Assembly (NCBI RefSeq): GCF_022678645.1
Contig: NZ_JALBWV010000061.1
Location: forward strand, 1-51,612
From: Saccharopolyspora soli
GTDB taxonomy: Bacteria; Actinomycetota; Actinomycetes; Mycobacteriales; Pseudonocardiaceae
DNA: 51,612 bases
Direction: 5' to 3'
The notes beneath the pieces were generated by a model that saw only the letters and a program-made list of their open reading frames with translations, was not told where the DNA came from and did no database searches. Position 1 is the first letter of the stretch, and each line of letters opens with the position of its first letter. Shown here piece after piece: positions 31,745 through 40,225 of the stretch. A program made the translations under genes and the position numbers.

Positions 31745-31770
31745 TTGACAGGAATGTCAAGCGCTGTCAA
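31745..31770. promoter_or_regulatory. TTGACA/TGTCAA box array upstream of traA
   Basis: TTGACA (31745-31750), TGTCAA (31755-31760) and TGTCAA (31765-31770) with exact 4-nt spacers: one inverted pair plus a direct repeat at 10-nt period. It lies 49-74 nt before the relaxase start; a likely operator or relaxase/accessory binding site. Confidence 0.6.
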
Positions 31771-31818
31771 GGACTTTGGACGCCGCGAATAACGGCGCCG
31801 TGGCGATAGTGGATACCG

Positions 31819-34800
31819 GTGCTGGCGATACGGAAATTGTCTCCGGGCGGGTACGAGTACCTGACTGGCAGCGTCGCGTGCGCTGACCGGGACCTCGAAC
31901 CCGGCGAGACGCTGGCCGAGGTCTACATCGCGCACGGCTACCCACCGGGCCAGTGGTACGGCTCCGGCGCGGCCGCGCTCGGGGTGTCCGGTGAGGTCAC
32001 CGCGGAGCAGATGCAAGCGCTGTTCGCCGAGGGCCGCCACCCGAACGCAAGCGAGATCGAGGCCCGCGAGATCGCCGCCGGAGCCAGCCCGGCCGAGGCG
32101 ATGCGCGCCACCAAACTCGGCCGCGCCTTCGCCCAGTACGGCGGCGTCGACGAGCTCGCCAGCAAGGTCATCGCCGCCTACAAGACCTACAACCAGCACA
32201 ACGGGCGCCCCCTTGGTGCGCCGATCGACGAGCCGATGCGCGCCGAGATCCGTCGGCGTGTGCAGCGCGATGCCTTCACCGAGGCCCACGACGGCCGAAA
32301 ACCCCTGGATGACGACGAGCTGACCCGGTGGCTGGCCGAACAGAAACGACAGCTGAAGACCGCCACAGCCGGGTACGAGCTCGTGATCGCCCCACCGAAA
32401 TCCGTGTCGGTGGCGTGGGCGCTCGCCGACGATCACGACCGGGAGCAGATCACCTCTCTGCACCGGCAAGCGGTCCGCGACACCCTGGACTACGTCGAGT
32501 CCCACGCCGCGTTCACCCGCCAAGGAGACCAGGGCGAGGCCCAACTCGACACCCGAGGCATCGTCGCGGCGCTGTTCGAACACTGGGATTCGAGGGCGGC
32601 CGATCCGCATTTGCACAGCCACGTCGTCATCTCCGGCAAAGTTCAGCGCGACTCCGATGGCGCCTGGAGGGCGCTGGATGGACGCACCATGCACGCGGCC
32701 GCGGTGACGTTGTCCGAGTACTACAACTCCCGGATCCGGGACCTCTTCCGCGACCAGGGCGCGAGCTGGTCGGAGCGGCCGCACAACGGCATCGACTACC
32801 GGCGCCCCACCTGGGAGCTCGACGCCGTGCCCAACGAGCTAATGGCCGGGTTCGCCCAACGCGCGTCCCAAGTGGAGCAAGACCGCGCCCGGCGCATCGT
32901 CGAGTACCGCCGCGCCCACGGCCGCGAACCCAGCCCTCGGGAGCTGCTGGAGATCTCCCGCCGAGCCCAATACGGCACCCGCGAAGCCAAACAACCCCCG
33001 CGCACCCTCGCCGAACACATCGCTCGGTGGCGAGCTCAAGCCGAAACAATGGTGCCGGAAGCGGCGCTCGTCGAGATGCGGCAGCGCCTGTTCGCCACGC
33101 CCGAACCCGTTTCCGAGTTCACCGTGGCAGAACTAGCCGAGCGCACCCGGTTCGTTGTCTCCGACTTCTACAGCCACTTCAACACGTGGAATCTGCTGGC
33201 GGAGGCGCACCGGCAAACCGCGCACCTCCGAGTGCCCGCCAGCGGCCGCGATGCCCTGGTCGCCCAGGTCGTCGAGGCGATCATCGCCGCGCCCGACACC
33301 ATCTCGCTGCAAGCTCCGGGCCTGTTCCACGAGCCGTCGGAACTCGTTCGCGCCAGCGGCGAGAGCGTGTTCGTCGAGCACCACAGCCAGCGTTTCACCA
33401 CCGAACAGACCCTGCGGGAAGAAGCGGCCCTGGCCGCATGGGGCCAGCGCGCCGATGGCGTGCGGATCAACTCGCAGGCGGTGCATCAGGCCCTGGCCGG
33501 GGCGAAACTCAACCCCGGTCAGCGGCGTGCTGTCGTGGAATTCGCCCAGTCCGGCCGCCGCATCCAACAGCTGTCGGCTCCCGCCGGTGCGGGTAAGACG
33601 ACGACGATGAAGGTGTTCGCGCAGGCGTGGCGGGCGGGCGGCGGGCGCGTGTACGCGTTCGGCCCGTCTGCCCGTGCTGCACAGGAACTCGGCGACGCCA
33701 TCGGGGCGAGGCCGCACACGCTGCACCAGGTCACCACCGCGCTGAAAGTGGGCGTCGCTGCGCGGTCTTTCAACTTCCGGCGTGGGGATGTGCTCATCGT
33801 CGACGAGATCGGCATGGCCGGCACCCACACGCTGCACGCGGTCGTTGAGTACGCGCTGCGGCGCGGCGCGGACGTCCGGTGGGTCGGCGATAACCGGCAG
33901 CTGGCCGCCGTGGAGGCCGGCGGCGCGATGCGGTGGTTCGAGCACAAAAACGGCTCGCTGAGGCTCCGTGAGGTGGTGCGGTTCGCCGACCGCGCGCAGG
34001 CCGTGGCGTCGCTGAAACTGCACCGGGCAGATCCCTCGGGGTTGGACTATTACTTCGAGCGGGAGTGGGTGCAGGGCGGGAGCCGGGAGACGATGCGGGA
34101 TGCCGCGCACCGAGCGTGGCGCCGCGATCTGGAGCAGGGGCGCCAGACGCTGCTGGTTGTGCCGACGACCGACGACGTCACCAACCTGAACCTGCAGGCC
34201 CGTGAAATCCGGGTCGCCCGGGGTGAAGTCGATACCGTCGGGCGGGCGGTGCAGCTGCACGATGCCACTGTTGCCAGCGAGGGTGACTGGGTTGTCACTC
34301 GCGAAAACGACCGGCTCACGACCTTGTTTGGTGGCCGCGATTTCCTGAAGAACGGCGATACCTGGTGGGTCGACGGCGTGCGCCGCAACGGCGATCTGCT
34401 GCTGCGGCACCGCATCACGGACGGCCGGGTCGTGCTGCCTGCCGCGTACGTCCGCGTCCACGTCGAGCTGGCCTACGCTACCACGATCAACCGCGCCCAG
34501 GGCATGAGCGTGAAGAAGGGATCCGCACACGCGTTGATCCCGCAAGGGATCTCACGCGAGCAGCTGTACACCATGCTCACTCGCGCCGAGTTCGACAACC
34601 GCGCCTACGTGGAAATCATCAAGCACGTCGCCGATTCCCACCAGGAAACCCCGCCCGAGCGCACCGCGCGGGGCGTGCTGGAAGCCGGGTTGAAGCGTTC
34701 CTCCGCCGAGACCCCCGCCTCCGAAGAGCTCCGCCGGGGGCTGAACCAGGCCACCGCGATGCCCGAGCTGTTCGCCCGGCACCAGTATGTGGCTCACCTG

Positions 34801-36843
34801 GGGGCGGACGAACGCGTCGAGCAGGCGCTGACCACGCACGTCCCGTCGATACCGGAATCGCTGGCACTGCATGCGCTCTTGCGTGCCGCCGACGACCTCG
34901 GATGGCACCCCGACCAACTCCTCGCCCAGAGCACCAGCCGCGTGGATTTCGCCCGTGCCGACAACCCCGCCGGGCTGCTGCACCATCTGCTCACCCAGCG
35001 ATTGCAGGGGAATCCGCCACCGCGCATGCAGGCGGCTACGGCTACCGATATCCGGCAATGGCGTGAAGTCGTTCGCGTCCACACACCCACCGCAGACGTC
35101 GAGGACCCAGCGTGGACTGTGGTGTGGAAGCGCGCCGCCGCAGGCGTCGCGGACGGCCTCGACGCCGACACCGCCGTGCACCACGCCGCCCAGGCGCTGG
35201 CCGCACGCCCGGTCACCGACCCCATGCCCGACTACGACTTCGTCGCCGACGCCCTCAGCGTGGGCTTGGACCGACAGCGCGGCGACGGCGCCGGATGGCA
35301 GCCGGTCCTGCCGTGGCAAGCACGCCTCGACCTCGGTGCGCTGAGCCCCGAGCTCACCGGATACCTGAACGACGTACAAGACCGCATCCGCAATCGCCTC
35401 GACGAGCTCCGCGACCAGGTCACCGCCGACCCACCACAATGGATCGCCGCACTCGGACCACGCCCAGAGGACCACGAAACGGCCGCGCAGTGGGATGACC
35501 TGGCAGGTGTGGCAGCCGCCTACCGCGAGACCTACACCATCACCAGCAACGACCCGGCACACCCGCTCGGCGCCGAACCCGCCGGACCAAGCCTGCGCGC
35601 CACGGCATGGCATGACCTCATCTCCCGGTGGGGCCCACCAACCGCGCCATCCTCCGACACGCCACCCGATGCGGTCGACCGACTGCGCGACGAGCTCGAT
35701 CCCGACGAACTACTCGCCGCGATCTCGCAAGACAAAGCTCTGCCAGACGTGTCGTTGTCGACGCTCCTGCAGCGGCACCGGCACCTGAGCACCGAGCTAC
35801 TGGACCGCGCAGCCACCCACGCCTTATCCGAACACGCCCCGCACACGCTCGACGCGGACGCCGCCCCGGCACTGCTGGCGGCCTTGCGTCGCGCCGAACA
35901 CCACGGCTGGCAGGTCGATCGCCTCGTCGCCACCGTCGCCAGATCCGCGGACCTCTCGGAAGCCGACGATCCCGCAGCGCTGCTGCACTGGCACATCCAC
36001 CAGCACATCGACGGCCGCACCCCACCCGCCCGAGCCGCCGACCCCACCACCGAGCAGATGCACCGCTGGCGCGCACTCGCCGCGCGTGAAGTCCCGAACG
36101 AACCTGTCGCCGACGCGGCATGGAACCTGGTGTGGCGGCACGCGGCCGCCGCAGCCGCCGAGGGCCTCAACGCCGACGCCGCGATCACCTTCGCAGCCCA
36201 GGCACTGGCCACACGCCCGGTCACCGACCCGATGGAAGCGCACCGTTACGTCGCTCAATGCGTTGTCGATCTGGCGCAGCGCCAGCGCCTCGACGGCCAC
36301 GGCCAGCAGCCAGTCCTCCCGTGGATGCGCGACCCCGCCGCCACCGTGCACGCCGTCGACCCCGAGCGCGCCGCCGAGCTCCACGACATCGCCGAGCTAG
36401 CCCGCACCCGCCTGACGCAGCTTCGCGACCAGGTCACCACCGAGCCGCCCCACTGGACCGCGGGGCTTGGTCCCCGCCCGGCCAACCCCGAAACGGCCCA
36501 GCAGTGGGACCAACGCGTGGTGCTCGCTGCGGCCTACCGCGAGACCTACCGCGTGACCAGCAACGATCCCCAAACTCCGCTGGGAGTGGATCCTGGTGGA
36601 AACAGCGCCCGCGCCACGGCATGGCGCGCCATCACCGAACAATGGAGGCCACCAGTGGATCCCGACAGCACCGCAGCGAGCGTCGAAGCCGAGATCGAGG
36701 AGTTACGCGACCGCGTCGACGAACGCCGCGCAGTCGACTCCTCGCAGGACACCGACGAACGCTTCCAGGATCGCGTCGACGAGAAGTACGGCGGTGACGA
36801 CGAGTCCTTCTCGCACCGGACTACGTTCGGCACCGGCTACTGA
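31819..36843 (+). CDS. traA: MobF relaxase-helicase TraA, 1674 aa
   Basis: GTG at 31819. The N-terminal TrwC-type relaxase has candidate nicking tyrosines Y12/Y14 (GGYEYLTGS) and the HUH metal site H255...H264-x-H266-x-H268 (HWDSRAADPHLHSH). A RecD/UvrD-type helicase follows: Walker A SAPAGAGKTTTM (K593) and Walker B LIVDEIGMA (D662-E663), with a motif VELAYATTINRAQGMSV near 890. The C-terminal ~660 residues are extra, including two copies of a ~260-residue module. The enzyme would nick at oriT, stay bound to the 5' end and unwind the strand for transfer. No coupling ATPase is in the window. Confidence 0.95.
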   Translation: MLAIRKLSPGGYEYLTGSVACADRDLEPGETLAEVYIAHGYPPGQWYGSGAAALGVSGEVTAEQMQALFAEGRHPNASEIEAREIAAGASPAEAMRATKLGRAFAQYGGVDELASKVIAAYKTYNQHNGRPLGAPIDEPMRAEIRRRVQRDAFTEAHDGRKPLDDDELTRWLAEQKRQLKTATAGYELVIAPPKSVSVAWALADDHDREQITSLHRQAVRDTLDYVESHAAFTRQGDQGEAQLDTRGIVAALFEHWDSRAADPHLHSHVVISGKVQRDSDGAWRALDGRTMHAAAVTLSEYYNSRIRDLFRDQGASWSERPHNGIDYRRPTWELDAVPNELMAGFAQRASQVEQDRARRIVEYRRAHGREPSPRELLEISRRAQYGTREAKQPPRTLAEHIARWRAQAETMVPEAALVEMRQRLFATPEPVSEFTVAELAERTRFVVSDFYSHFNTWNLLAEAHRQTAHLRVPASGRDALVAQVVEAIIAAPDTISLQAPGLFHEPSELVRASGESVFVEHHSQRFTTEQTLREEAALAAWGQRADGVRINSQAVHQALAGAKLNPGQRRAVVEFAQSGRRIQQLSAPAGAGKTTTMKVFAQAWRAGGGRVYAFGPSARAAQELGDAIGARPHTLHQVTTALKVGVAARSFNFRRGDVLIVDEIGMAGTHTLHAVVEYALRRGADVRWVGDNRQLAAVEAGGAMRWFEHKNGSLRLREVVRFADRAQAVASLKLHRADPSGLDYYFEREWVQGGSRETMRDAAHRAWRRDLEQGRQTLLVVPTTDDVTNLNLQAREIRVARGEVDTVGRAVQLHDATVASEGDWVVTRENDRLTTLFGGRDFLKNGDTWWVDGVRRNGDLLLRHRITDGRVVLPAAYVRVHVELAYATTINRAQGMSVKKGSAHALIPQGISREQLYTMLTRAEFDNRAYVEIIKHVADSHQETPPERTARGVLEAGLKRSSAETPASEELRRGLNQATAMPELFARHQYVAHLGADERVEQALTTHVPSIPESLALHALLRAADDLGWHPDQLLAQSTSRVDFARADNPAGLLHHLLTQRLQGNPPPRMQAATATDIRQWREVVRVHTPTADVEDPAWTVVWKRAAAGVADGLDADTAVHHAAQALAARPVTDPMPDYDFVADALSVGLDRQRGDGAGWQPVLPWQARLDLGALSPELTGYLNDVQDRIRNRLDELRDQVTADPPQWIAALGPRPEDHETAAQWDDLAGVAAAYRETYTITSNDPAHPLGAEPAGPSLRATAWHDLISRWGPPTAPSSDTPPDAVDRLRDELDPDELLAAISQDKALPDVSLSTLLQRHRHLSTELLDRAATHALSEHAPHTLDADAAPALLAALRRAEHHGWQVDRLVATVARSADLSEADDPAALLHWHIHQHIDGRTPPARAADPTTEQMHRWRALAAREVPNEPVADAAWNLVWRHAAAAAAEGLNADAAITFAAQALATRPVTDPMEAHRYVAQCVVDLAQRQRLDGHGQQPVLPWMRDPAATVHAVDPERAAELHDIAELARTRLTQLRDQVTTEPPHWTAGLGPRPANPETAQQWDQRVVLAAAYRETYRVTSNDPQTPLGVDPGGNSARATAWRAITEQWRPPVDPDSTAASVEAEIEELRDRVDERRAVDSSQDTDERFQDRVDEKYGGDDESFSHRTTFGTGY
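34861..36652 (+). repeat. Internal tandem duplication in TraA C-terminus
   Basis: Residues ~1015-1273 and ~1349-1611 align: LL(A)ALRRAxxxGW, LLHxxxxxRxxG, AAxxVADGLxADxA, QALAxRPVTDPM, QPVLPW, RLxxLRDQVTxxPPxWxAxLGPRP, AAAYRETYxxTSNDPxxPLG, ATAWxxxxxxW. The linker between them is divergent. Confidence 0.8.
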
Positions 36844-36870
36844 CGCGGGTCCCTGTTTTCCGCGATAGCA

Positions 36871-36884
36871 CTCAGAATACTGAG
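36871..36884. promoter_or_regulatory. CTCAG-AATA-CTGAG inverted repeat
   Basis: Five-base inverted repeat in the AT-richer gap after traA, ~28 nt past its stop. It could be an operator for the convergent small HTH gene's transcript or part of a terminator. Confidence 0.3.
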
Positions 36885-37035
36885 GTAATTGCGCAATCGA
36901 CGGGGGACTCGTTCGAATACCCGATCCTGCCAATTGGGTACCCCAGCGGGCAGCTGCGCTCCGGGTGGACGTGGCTGCCGGCCACCGGTACGCCAGATCT
37001 CGCCCATCGCGAGTTCGGCTTCGGGTTCAGATCGG

Positions 37036-37311
37036 TCATCTCGGCTTCAGTTGATCAACGCGCTGCCGGTTGACGCCGAATCCGGACTGCATGGAGGCCC
37101 GCTTGCGGAGATCGCTGCGGTAACCCTGTCCTGGTCGAGCGGTCTTCGCGGCACGGACGACCGCCGCGTCGTAGAGGTTCTGGCCGCCTCGTCCTGGCTG
37201 CCTGGCCACGGGGTGGACGCCCCAGGCGCGCAGGGTCCGACCGGCGCTGTCGTGATCCTTCAGGCCCAGGTGCGCGGCTACCTGGGTACTGGTCCACAGT
37301 TCAGCGGCCAC
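37036..37311 (-). CDS. Small HTH DNA-binding protein, 91 aa
   Basis: GTG at 37311 is chosen because AAGGAG lies 7 nt upstream; the longer frame to 37572 is Arg/Pro-rich and overlaps the next gene antisense-wise. ELWTSTQVAAHLGLKDHDSAGRTLRAWGVHPV is a winged/MerR-like HTH with an AAGRTLRAWG recognition region, then a basic tail. Size and type resemble excisionase or plasmid copy-control regulators. Convergent with traA. Confidence 0.65.
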   Translation of the reverse strand: MAAELWTSTQVAAHLGLKDHDSAGRTLRAWGVHPVARQPGRGGQNLYDAAVVRAAKTARPGQGYRSDLRKRASMQSGFGVNRQRVDQLKPR

Positions 37312-37418
37312 GTGCCCTTCTCCTTGTGTGCGGATGATGGGGCCGTGCAGGCCCCGATTTTTCCCGAATTTGAGGCCGCGTCTGCGCGGATCCGGTGTGT
37401 GCGGGTGGCCGCTCGGAG

Positions 37419-38318
37419 CTACCGGTCCACGCGATCGACTGGTACTTCGATTCGAGCGTCGTGCTTGTCGGTGGCCCACCGGTCGGCGTCGAGGAGCCAC
37501 CAGCGGTCCACGGTCAGGATGTAGAAGCGGCGCGGGCCGTCGTCTCGGAACTCGTCTTGTGGAAGTCGCCACCGCAGGCGTTCCTCGGGGTCGGGGAAGT
37601 TCAACTCGTAGTAGCGGTCGTAGAAGAAGGCCAGCTCGCCGGCAGGGACTTCACGGGCGACGCCGGTCAGTTGGGCGCCGTCGAGCGGAATGCCTGATGG
37701 TGCGTGTGATCCGCTCAGGCCGGTCAGGAACATCGACGCTGAGACTCGTGGCTGTTCGGTGAGGTTGACCGAGTGACGCGCGTGGCGGTTGGAGTACCAG
37801 AGCAGGCGTAGCGGCCCGGGGAGCGCGACGTAGTTGACCGTGGATGCCCATGGACCGCCTGATCCTTGGGTTGCGAGGGTGAGGAAGTGGGCGTTGTCCA
37901 CGAGGTGTCGGCTTCGCTTGACCAGTGTCGCGGTCTGCGTCTCGCTGTCGGCAGTTGGCGCTGAGGGAGCCGCGGATACGGGCAGTGGTAACGGGATCGG
38001 CGGGTCGCTGCGGATTTGGGAGTCGAGGATGTCCCACCAGTCGTCCTGGCCGGTGCGCCGCGCCTCCCAGTCAGGGTTGCTGGAGCGCGCGTGGATCTCG
38101 CTGCGGTAGCGGCCCCATGCGGCTTCGTCGGCGAAGCTCACGTGGTGTTCGAGGCAGTGCACGTCCTCGCCGATGGTCACGGTCCACCACTTGGTGTCCA
38201 CAACCATGTCCAACTCGTCGTAGAACCAGAGCTGGCGGTCGGCGATCCAGCGCCAGAACGCGTCGAGATCGGCACGGGCTTTCGCGGTCGGTCGGAATCG
38301 GTATACCAGGTGGATCAT
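37419..38318 (-). CDS. PPOX-family (FMN-binding split barrel) protein, 299 aa
   Basis: ATG at 38318 overlaps the upstream acyltransferase stop (ATGA). Residues ~130-290 resemble pyridoxamine 5'-phosphate oxidase-like split barrels (HFLTLATQGSGGPWASTVNYVAL, LLWYSNRHARHSVNLTEQPRVSASMF, then LTGVAREV and RFYILTVDRWWLLD). An extra N-terminal ~115-residue domain (MIHLVYRFRPTAKARADLDAFWRWIADRQ..., LEHHVSFADEAAWGRY) looks like a dimeric alpha/beta barrel. Likely binds FMN, F420 or haem and carries out a redox step; substrate unknown. Confidence 0.75.
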   Translation of the reverse strand: MIHLVYRFRPTAKARADLDAFWRWIADRQLWFYDELDMVVDTKWWTVTIGEDVHCLEHHVSFADEAAWGRYRSEIHARSSNPDWEARRTGQDDWWDILDSQIRSDPPIPLPLPVSAAPSAPTADSETQTATLVKRSRHLVDNAHFLTLATQGSGGPWASTVNYVALPGPLRLLWYSNRHARHSVNLTEQPRVSASMFLTGLSGSHAPSGIPLDGAQLTGVAREVPAGELAFFYDRYYELNFPDPEERLRWRLPQDEFRDDGPRRFYILTVDRWWLLDADRWATDKHDARIEVPVDRVDR

Positions 38319-39502
38319 GCTGATGTCCGTTTCGTTCTCGGGAATTCGGGTAGGAAGCTGAGCCAGTCGTCGCTCATCGCAGCCCGGTAATCGGTGAAGC
38401 GGTGGAGGATTTCCTGGGCGAAACGGTGGTTATGGGCGAGCGCAAGGTGTTCGTCGATGTCGTCGTGCGCGGGGACGACGACCGCGGCGAGCGGGTCGAG
38501 GCGTGCGCCGCGGCGCACCTTCGCCTCCAGGGAGGAGACGGAGAGGTGTACTCGGCGAAGTCCTTCGTTGGCGGCGTAGTCGACCAACGCGTGGAAGTTC
38601 ATGACGAAGTACGGGGATCCGGTGCGCGGCGCGGTGTCGTCCGCTCCGAAGTATCGCGCGTACAAGGTGGCCGCGTGCCGGTAGCAGATGGTGGCAAAGG
38701 CCAGTTGGCCGTGCCGCAGGCACAGCACGGCCTTCGCGTCGTCGAGGAGTCCGGTGTCGCGTTGTGCGGCGAAGACCCGCCGCATCCACGCCGTGCCGTT
38801 GCTGTTGCTGTTGCCGTGCTTGCGGCGGGTGGCTGCGATCAGCGGTGCTACCGCGTCGGTGACGGCCGGGGTGAGGTCGGTCCATTCGAGGGTGTGACCA
38901 GCCCTGGCGAAGTCTCGTAGTTCTGCGCGCCGTCGTTGCTGGTTGTGCCTGCGGGCCTGGCGGAAGAGAGCGTTCGCGCCGTCGGGTGGGACGTGCACGG
39001 TGGTGTCCGCGGAGTGCAGCAGCATCCGCGCCGCCGGGTGCGCCGTGGCCAACTCTTTCGCCGCCGTGACCGGCAGGTAGGGCATGATCACACCGCCGCG
39101 GCCTTCTGCGGTCGCGACGTCCAGGGCGGTGGTCAGCAGGTGCGCCAGCGTGTTCGCTCGATGTCCGTTCCTGGCCGCGAGTAGTCCGTTACAGGTGGAA
39201 CGGCGGGTGCCGAGCCAGGTGAACGGGTGCTGCTTCCAGTGACCGGGGATGTCCGGGAAGAAGTCGGGAAGCGAGAACAGCGCGTCGTCGTGTTCGCCTT
39301 CCCAGAACGGGAGCGCGCCGATCAGGGTTGTGCCGTCGTGGGTGAGCACTGCTCGGTGGGGACGGTCGGTGGCGTGATCCAGGTGCCGCAGCCAGGCGTG
39401 CCTGCAGAACAGGTCACCAGAACGATTCAGGCGGTCCCAGTCGGTCTCCGGGACGTCGGCGGTGGCATCGACGACTCGGGTGGCTGTCTGCGTCGACGTC
39501 AT
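38315..39502 (-). CDS. FemAB-like acyl/aminoacyl transferase, 395 aa
   Basis: ATG at 39502 is chosen for its CGAAGGAAA site; the frame extends to 39637 without similarity. The C-terminal half (LRHGQLAFATICYRHAATLYARYFGADD..., MNFHALVDYAANEGLRRVHLSVSSLEAKVRRGARLDP) fits GNAT-fold FemAB/PF04339-type proteins, where the K/RG near the end contacts the donor. The family adds amino acids from aminoacyl-tRNA or acyl groups to amines. Coupled to the PPOX gene by a 4-nt overlap; the substrate is unknown. Confidence 0.75.
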   Translation of the reverse strand: MTSTQTATRVVDATADVPETDWDRLNRSGDLFCRHAWLRHLDHATDRPHRAVLTHDGTTLIGALPFWEGEHDDALFSLPDFFPDIPGHWKQHPFTWLGTRRSTCNGLLAARNGHRANTLAHLLTTALDVATAEGRGGVIMPYLPVTAAKELATAHPAARMLLHSADTTVHVPPDGANALFRQARRHNQQRRRAELRDFARAGHTLEWTDLTPAVTDAVAPLIAATRRKHGNSNSNGTAWMRRVFAAQRDTGLLDDAKAVLCLRHGQLAFATICYRHAATLYARYFGADDTAPRTGSPYFVMNFHALVDYAANEGLRRVHLSVSSLEAKVRRGARLDPLAAVVVPAHDDIDEHLALAHNHRFAQEILHRFTDYRAAMSDDWLSFLPEFPRTKRTSA

Positions 39503-39673
39503 TGACGTTTCCTTCGAAGATCTCCGCGTAACGTCGGCGGGTGGTGGTGCGGTTTCCGGGATCGTGTGGTGGCGTGCGAGAACAGCGTCATGGTGATGCG
39601 AACACCGCCTCACCGAGCCAAGATTTGATGGCCACACCGTGACCGCCGAGGACCGCGACGTCCTCGTGCCCGT

Positions 39674-39718
39674 CTGGGCGGGAGCCGCCAGTGGTGAGGT
39701 GTGGCGGCTCCCGCCCAG
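39674..39718 (-). terminator. Perfect 17-bp hairpin
   Basis: Arms 39674-39690 and 39702-39718 are exact complements with an 11-nt loop. It lies 69 nt past the ancestral stop of the SRPBCC gene and separates it from the acyltransferase, so the latter probably has its own promoter near 39510-39660. Confidence 0.8.
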
Positions 39719-39786
39719 TTTCTGTGCACAAGCGCCTGTTCAATTTCTCGGGAGCCGACGAGAAAGAGCAGGCGTTGTGCCTCCCT

Positions 39787-40193
39787 TTACACGACGTATT
39801 CGCGCAGCGCGGTGAGAGTGGCTGCGGCCACGTCTTCGATGAGGGGCTTGTGCAGCACGGTGATGTCGGCGTACCAGTCCATGACGCAGTCGCCGGTTTC
39901 AGGGACGGGCAGCACGTGCAGCGTCGCCCGGTACGACTGGAAGGGCAGCGGTCGCCGTCGAGCATGTCGTGGGTGTAGGACTGTTCGGTGCCGTCGACCA
40001 CGACGTGATGCTCGCCCACCATAGAGCTGTTGAGGAGTCGCGCGGTGCGCACCGCACCGACCTCGGTGGGCTGGGCGCCGCCGGTGGCGCGCTCGACCAG
40101 GCCGCGGTGCCACGCGGAATGCTCGTTGCAGTCCCGCAGTCCCCGCCACATCTGGTCGGCCGAGACCTCGAACGCGCTCGCATACAACGTCAC
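39787..40193 (-). pseudogene. SRPBCC-family protein with one-base frameshift
   Basis: From ATG 40193: MTLYASAFEVSADQMWRGLRDCNEHSAWHRGLVERATGG... to THDMLDGD, then coding signal shifts frame at about 39950 and reads PLPFQSYRATLHVLPVPETGDCVMDWYADI...LREYVV, ending at TAA (39787-39789). Joined, it is a ~135-aa START/SRPBCC (polyketide cyclase/lipid-binding) protein of normal length. A single missing C explains it; either a sequencing error or recent inactivation. Confidence 0.65.
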
Positions 40194-40225
40194 TGGTCAG
40201 CGCACCTCTCGTTCGACTATCCCGG

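Noticed and set aside
33133..34545. 470-aa minus-strand frame inside traA
   Set aside because: Antisense to the conserved relaxase-helicase motifs; no independent support.
36895..36945. GTTCGAATAC-like string after traA, as a possible tRNA 3' end or att site
   Set aside because: No clover-leaf can be formed and no matching second copy was seen in the window.
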